Translations under genes and position numbers: made by a program
Assembly (NCBI RefSeq): GCF_003265705.1
Contig: NW_020312902.1
Span: 10,442,975 to 10,506,974 of the forward strand
Reading direction: 5' to 3'
Length of the DNA: 64,000 nt
DNA from: Callorhinus ursinus
Taxonomy: Eukaryota; Chordata; Mammalia; Carnivora; Otariidae
The notes under the pieces: generated by a model
Database searches by the model: none
Seen by the model: only the letters and a program-made list of their open reading frames with translations
What the model was told of the DNA's origin: nothing
Shown: positions 59,470 through 64,000 of the stretch, in pieces
How the letters are laid out: every line of letters begins with the position of its first letter
Position numbering within the stretch: the first letter of the stretch is position 1

Positions 59470-59815
59470 ATTATTAAAATTTAAGTTTGTGCACAACGCT
59501 ATAAATGTTCCTAATGCCACTGAACTGTATACTTTTTTTTTTAAGATTTTATTTATTTATTTGACAGAGAAGGACAGCCAGAGAGAGAACACAAGCAGGG
59601 GGAGTGGGAGAGAGAGAAGCAGGCTTCCCGCGGAGCAGGGAGCCCGATGCGGGGCTCAATCCCAGGACCCTGGGATCGTGACCTGAGCCGAAGGCAGACG
59701 CTTAACAACTGAGCCACCCAGGTGCCCCTGAACTGTATACTTAAAAATGGTAAATTTTGTCAGGTAAGCATTATCACAATACAAAAATTATAATCAAGAA
59801 AAAAATATAAACTCA
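59470..59815 (+). mobile_element. L1 3'-tail fragment split by a SINE
   Basis: 'gccactgaactgtatac' then, after the SINE, 'ttaaaaatggtaaattttg' and 'tcacaatacaaaaattataa': the 3' terminal pattern of L1MA/L1MB-type elements. Confidence 0.6.
59535..59728 (-). mobile_element. CAN-SINE (SINEC), young
   Basis: Reverse SINE with T-run and head complement GAGCCACCCAGGTGCCCC. The perfect 14-bp duplication TGAACTGTATACTT lies at 59521-59534 and 59729-59742. Confidence 0.97.
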
Positions 59816-59819
59816 CAAT

Positions 59820-60530
59820 AAATTATATTTAAAAAGAAAAAAAAAACTTATGTCAACCATGGCTAATCCACCATATGGCATCCACAGGGATGTTTTAATT
59901 CCTGGGGGGCCTATTAACTTTAGCTCCTTCCCTTACAGCAGGATTTAGCTCAAACCCTTACTATTTAGCTTTCCATCTGGTGTAAGATGGTTGGCACAAA
60001 AATGGAAGGCTAGGACACACTGGGCTCAGGGCAACAAGATCTCCCATGGTGGAGGAACTATTCAGAAAGTATGTTTTATTAAAGATAAATTGGGAGAGAC
60101 ATTTTCAAATGTAAAGAAATATAAACATTGAATTGGGATTCATATGCGAAGTGGTCAGCTTTGACCAAATCATAGCAATTGGCCAGAATACCCCATCATT
60201 CTATATTACCACAGCAAAAAGATGATATCCTAATGTATTTGATAGATTATCTTTATTTCCTTTGTCTACTTTCTAGAAAGTCTTCCCTTCATCTGTCCAT
60301 CAACGCATTTTTGCATATCATACTAAATATATGTCTCTAAATGACATATATTGTGAGTTAATAATGGGCCATTTATTATCTAAAATTAATTCCTGCAACT
60401 GTGAAGAGAAGCACGTACCATTTCTGCTGTGAAGCCTGTATATGTCCTTCAAAGAATTAATGATACAAAAATATCTATGGACCTTTCATATAGAGATATG
60501 AGTGCCTTTAACATTCCTTTCTGGGATCCC
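59820..60530. other. Unique AT-rich DNA
   Basis: No gene or repeat recognised. Confidence 0.4.
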
Positions 60531-60534
60531 AAAA

Positions 60535-60650
60535 GTTGACAGAAATCACTGGACTGCAACTCCATAAGGGCAGCCTTTAGGACATCTAGCATAATGACTA
60601 TTAGGTACTGAAATACTTTTGAATTAATTAATAGGTGAAGCATACGCTGC
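60535..60650 (+). mobile_element. L2 3'-end fragment (weak)
   Basis: 'gcaactccataagggcagc', 'catctagcataatgactat' and 'taggtactgaaatac' fit the L2 3' end pattern. Confidence 0.45.
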
Positions 60651-61955
60651 TTTGTGAACATTCTATTCACTCTGCTCACATATCCAGATAATATTGTCAT
60701 TTCTACCCACAAATCATTTTTGGAAGAGTTTTCACTGCTGCTTCTTTAACTCAGCTCTTTATTCTTAATTCCTTACTCACCTGGATTGTAGCAGTTGATC
60801 TTTTTTGATCTTTCCTGCCACTGTCTCTTTCTTCTCATTCCAGCACATCATACACACTACCATTGTATTTAATCATAATCATACTCTGCCCTTTTAAAAT
60901 CATTCTAGCTTTTTGATTGCCAGAAGATAACATGCAGGCTTTTTGGCCCATCATATGAGGAATTCATATGAAGTGCCCCATGAAAGAAAAATTGCACCAG
61001 ACCAGTAAAACAGGCAAGGAAGACTATTCAAGTCCCTTGCAGCAACAGAGAGATTGAACTCAACTCTTTTTAAAACAAAAGGCAGATTGTGTAAGCACAG
61101 GAGTGAACTATTGGAAAAGTGCTAGAAGATGCTGGGGGTAGGTGAGCCAAAGTGATCAAGGCCAGCAGGGTTTGCTAATTGTGCTTATCCAAGTGCTAAT
61201 CCTACTCTCCCTCAGAGACTAGGGAATAGAGGCTCTATGTTTCCCAGTGATTACATTTCAAAGGGATAGCTCCCAGGTTTTTGAGAAAGACATTTCTGTG
61301 TTGTAGAAAATTTACATCTCAAAGGAGGGGAGGAAAAAAAATTACATTCACAAGTTTTCCCAAGTAAATAATACTCCCGAGCAAAGGGAGACCAGACGGC
61401 TATAGTCAGGAAGAAACCTGTCTAAAATTAGTCAAACCGAGGGGAAGGCTGTCTTGGTCACTCTTCACTCTGGTCAGAATAGAAAGCAACTACACTGCTT
61501 AATACCCTCCACATGATCCTCTTCCCTCTTGTTCTTGCTGTTTCTTTCATGCGGGATTCCTCTGGGTTTACTTGGGATTAACCTTATTAAACAGATTATC
61601 AGATGTTAAGGATAAAGTAAACAGAAAAGTTGTGGTTGTTTCCAATGTGTCGTTCAAATGGTCTGCAAAAATGGCCTGGAACTCTAGAGTCAAAATTGCT
61701 GATAACCAGCTCTGTGACCCTCATTTCAACACCTCTAATGTGCACCTTTCATTCCTCTGTATTCTAATATGGGCTGCCTCTACTCAACTTGTTGTGAGAT
61801 TTTCTGATGGAATTCAGAAGGTCTTTTAGAGTTCTAATCATTTTATAGCTTTTTAGAAAGTTTCTATGAAATCTATATTTTCCCAAAAAATAAATCACTG
61901 GGGGAGAAGCCATGTTGAGGGTGCCATATCTGACATTGTCATGATCATGATCATT
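60651..61955. other. Unique DNA; weak MIR trace
   Basis: A MIR-like order occurs at about 61660-61810 ('ggaactctagagtcaaaatt', 'agctctgtgaccctcatttc'). An 85-codon frame at 61572-61829 crosses it and is therefore unlikely to be a gene. Confidence 0.35.
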
Positions 61956-61959
61956 ATCA

Positions 61960-62200
61960 TCAAGGTTATTTATGGCTTATTATGTGCCAAAATGCTAGTG
62001 TTTTATATCCATCATCTCACTTAACTTTCCAATAATGTTGCAAAATAGCCTTTATGAATATTCTAGTTTTACAGATTAAAAAAAAGTGAAGCACACGGAG
62101 AGGTTTACCAATTTTACAAAGGTAGGAAGTAACTGAACATGTTTTCAATGTTAGATTTTTCTGATTTCAAAGCCCAGGCGCCTCAGCAATATGCCACACT
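61960..62200 (-). mobile_element. MIR
   Basis: 'ggcttattatgtgccaaaatg', 'catctcacttaactttcc', 'gttttacagattaaaaaa' and 'cacggagaggtttacca' match reverse MIR. It runs on to 'caaagcccaggcgcctcag'. Confidence 0.85.
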
Positions 62201-63575
62201 TGCTCCCATATGGACATTAATAATGGCCGTAATAACTGGGCCATTTTATTGCTCTTTATGAAAAAGCAAACTTACTTTAAAGATAGTTGTGTTTTTTTTC
62301 AGTTCTCTCCCTCCCCCTTCCTCCCATATGCACACATGGTGCTCATTAAAATTAATCCTTCATATCTTACTCATCTCATGAAAATAGGCCTAGAAACCTA
62401 TTACCGTTAAATCTCCCATATCCAGGATTTAAAACTTCAAAATGTTTCCCATAGATGCACAAGGGCTTTAAACTTTTCTTATTAAGAAACTACTAACTCA
62501 CTCCTCCTTTTCATTGCTATGTAATCATGAATCTTTCAGTACTCTGAACATTTTATTGACTCATAAGACCACTAAAATACTTAGCCCTGGTAAGCCATAC
62601 ACAAAAAACACAAACAGAATACAAACAAATAAGCTTATGTCCATAATTTGAAAATAAATAATAAAAAAGATAGATAAGACTACTTTTTCTTTGGGAAGTA
62701 CTGAAAAGGTGCATTCATAATAGTAGGGTGTTTTTTTTTTTTATAATTATTATGGCACAAAATAGAAATAGTAAAAGGAGTAGAACTTGAATGTCAAAAT
62801 CAACTAGACTGTCAGATACACACATATAGTGCTACCTGTATACCAACTTTGGCTTTATAAACCTCACAGTAGTAATATAAAGAAAGGATAGATTCAGGCT
62901 TTCTCCTGAAGAAAAGTGTCATCCAGAGGTGTGATACGTACACACACATGAATCGGTGTACATATGTGCATACACACACACATTATGTATTGTATACCTG
63001 TGCTTATTCGATGTTTCCAATTCTTTTCATTTCTTTTTTACTTTGTTAGCTTAAGCTATATTCAGTTAGTTTTTTATCACATGTCGACAAATACTGTCTT
63101 GAATAACATAATCTTGAAGAATGGAAGAATGGTCATAATGTGATTGAATTGAACGGTAGGGGCCTATCAGTAGAGACCTTTGGAGGATGACCAATAAGGT
63201 ATGTCCTTTTTTCCCTTCTCATTTGCAGAGAAACAATACCTTTGGCTTTAATTATATAATTAATAAAACAGGGAGTCTGGGTTTTTACCTCTATAAATGG
63301 GATCTTGCAAAGTTCTAAGCTAAGCAAAGGAATATGAGATCTCTGGACAAAAGTTAAAGTAAGCAAAGACTAATATTTATAATGAAACCTGCAAAGGGAA
63401 TGATTTCCCCTTTGTTTTCTCTAGAGATATTAAAGTATAGTGGAAGTTGGGAAAAGATGCCTAGAGATGCATTTTTTTGATAACTAAACATCATTTATTT
63501 AACTTGCAGTGGATGCTTTATAATTTCTTTTATAGACATCATTTCACATATTGTTGCTTTCAGGACAGCAACTCT
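62201..63575. other. Unique AT-rich DNA
   Basis: Includes a CA-rich stretch near 62938-62985. No gene recognised. Confidence 0.4.
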
Positions 63576-63579
63576 CACT

Positions 63580-63636
63580 TGCATGCTCTCTTTCTCTCTC
63601 TCTCTCTCCCTCCCTTCCTCCTTCTCACCCTCTCTC
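63580..63636. repeat. (CT)n pyrimidine-rich tract
   Basis: CT/CCT-rich microsatellite. Confidence 0.93.
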
Positions 63637-64000
63637 CTCAGTTAACCAATTAGTCAATGTCTCAGTCTCTGTCTTGCTTTCCCTATATCCTCATTTGTTC
63701 ATCTCAAAGAGAGAACCCTTTTACCCTGAGTAGACATATAATCCAGCGATTAGATATCCTAGTCAATTATCTTCTTAAAGAAATATAACGATTCTTAAAA
63801 TATTTATTTAATAACACATTCTCCAGTTCTCATTTCACACTCAAGCTAAAACAATGACTCCCTTGTTTTCACATCTTCAACAAAATTAAACCTTTCCTCC
63901 TGAGCTCTGGTTTCTGATGGTCATGCAATATACTAACAAAGGTAATATAATGGGTGGAAATGAGTTGAAATTGAGTTAATAATGAGAATGATCCTTTATT
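63637..64000. other. Unique AT-rich DNA to window end
   Basis: Nothing recognised. Confidence 0.4.

Noticed and set aside
59153..59686. Plus-strand 177-codon frame
   Set aside because: Its last third is a reversed CAN-SINE. The rest overlaps an L1 tail fragment and shows no domain.
1..64000. CRISPR array or prokaryotic operon
   Set aside because: No regularly spaced repeats with unique spacers. Genome features are mammalian throughout.

Overview
This window looks like nuclear DNA of a caniform carnivore, most likely an arctoid such as a bear, seal or mustelid. The main evidence is at least twelve copies of the carnivore-specific tRNA-Lys-derived SINE (CAN-SINE/SINEC), many with perfect 9-16 bp target-site duplications. 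There are also carnivore-type LINE-1 copies and the usual mammalian background of MIR, L2, MLT1-type MaLR LTRs and old L1M elements. I see no intact host protein-coding gene, rRNA, tRNA gene or CRISPR array. Almost all long open reading frames are shadows of repeats. The window reads as intergenic or intronic and AT-rich, shaped almost entirely by retrotransposition.

Layout. 1-8 kb: a GAAA microsatellite, five SINEs, three MIR pieces and a solo MLT1 LTR. 8-10.7 kb: an L1M 5' end, then a SINE, then an L1 whose 5' half is inverted (twin priming). 10.7-20 kb: mostly unique DNA with MIRs, microsatellites, a pair of back-to-back perfect hairpins (11.1 kb) and one possible exon-like segment on the minus strand (13.3 kb). 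20.1-22.0 kb: a GC-richer processed pseudogene on the minus strand, with poly(A)-like tail and a 19-bp duplication, inserted into an L1 3' tail. 23.2-24.85 kb: a SINE and a 5'-truncated L1 with 16-bp duplications. 26.3-35.6 kb: a full-length but inactivated carnivore L1 (27161-34224) inside an older, internally deleted L1M.

36-43.8 kb: MIR, two MLT1-like LTRs and a poorly recognisable old-repeat region. 43.9-50.4 kb: a near full-length ancient L1M on the minus strand. It contains a SINE, a poly(A)-only insertion, and an L1 3' end that itself contains another L1 3' end, where the assembly has a 100-N gap. 50.4-64 kb: mostly unique AT-rich DNA with an L1M fragment, MIR/L2 pieces, two SINEs and microsatellites.

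The elements do not form a pathway. What can be read is an insertion order: the old L1M/MIR/L2/MLT1 layer was hit by carnivore L1 copies, the retrocopy and SINEs, whose L1-type duplications and A-rich tails show that L1 machinery mobilised them. I found no convincing undescribed biological system. The most interesting items are two long overlapping antisense ORFs in the L1 5' UTR, the retrocopy of unidentified parentage, the nested L1 with its assembly gap, the poly(A)-only insertion, and fold-back (template-switch-like) hairpins.
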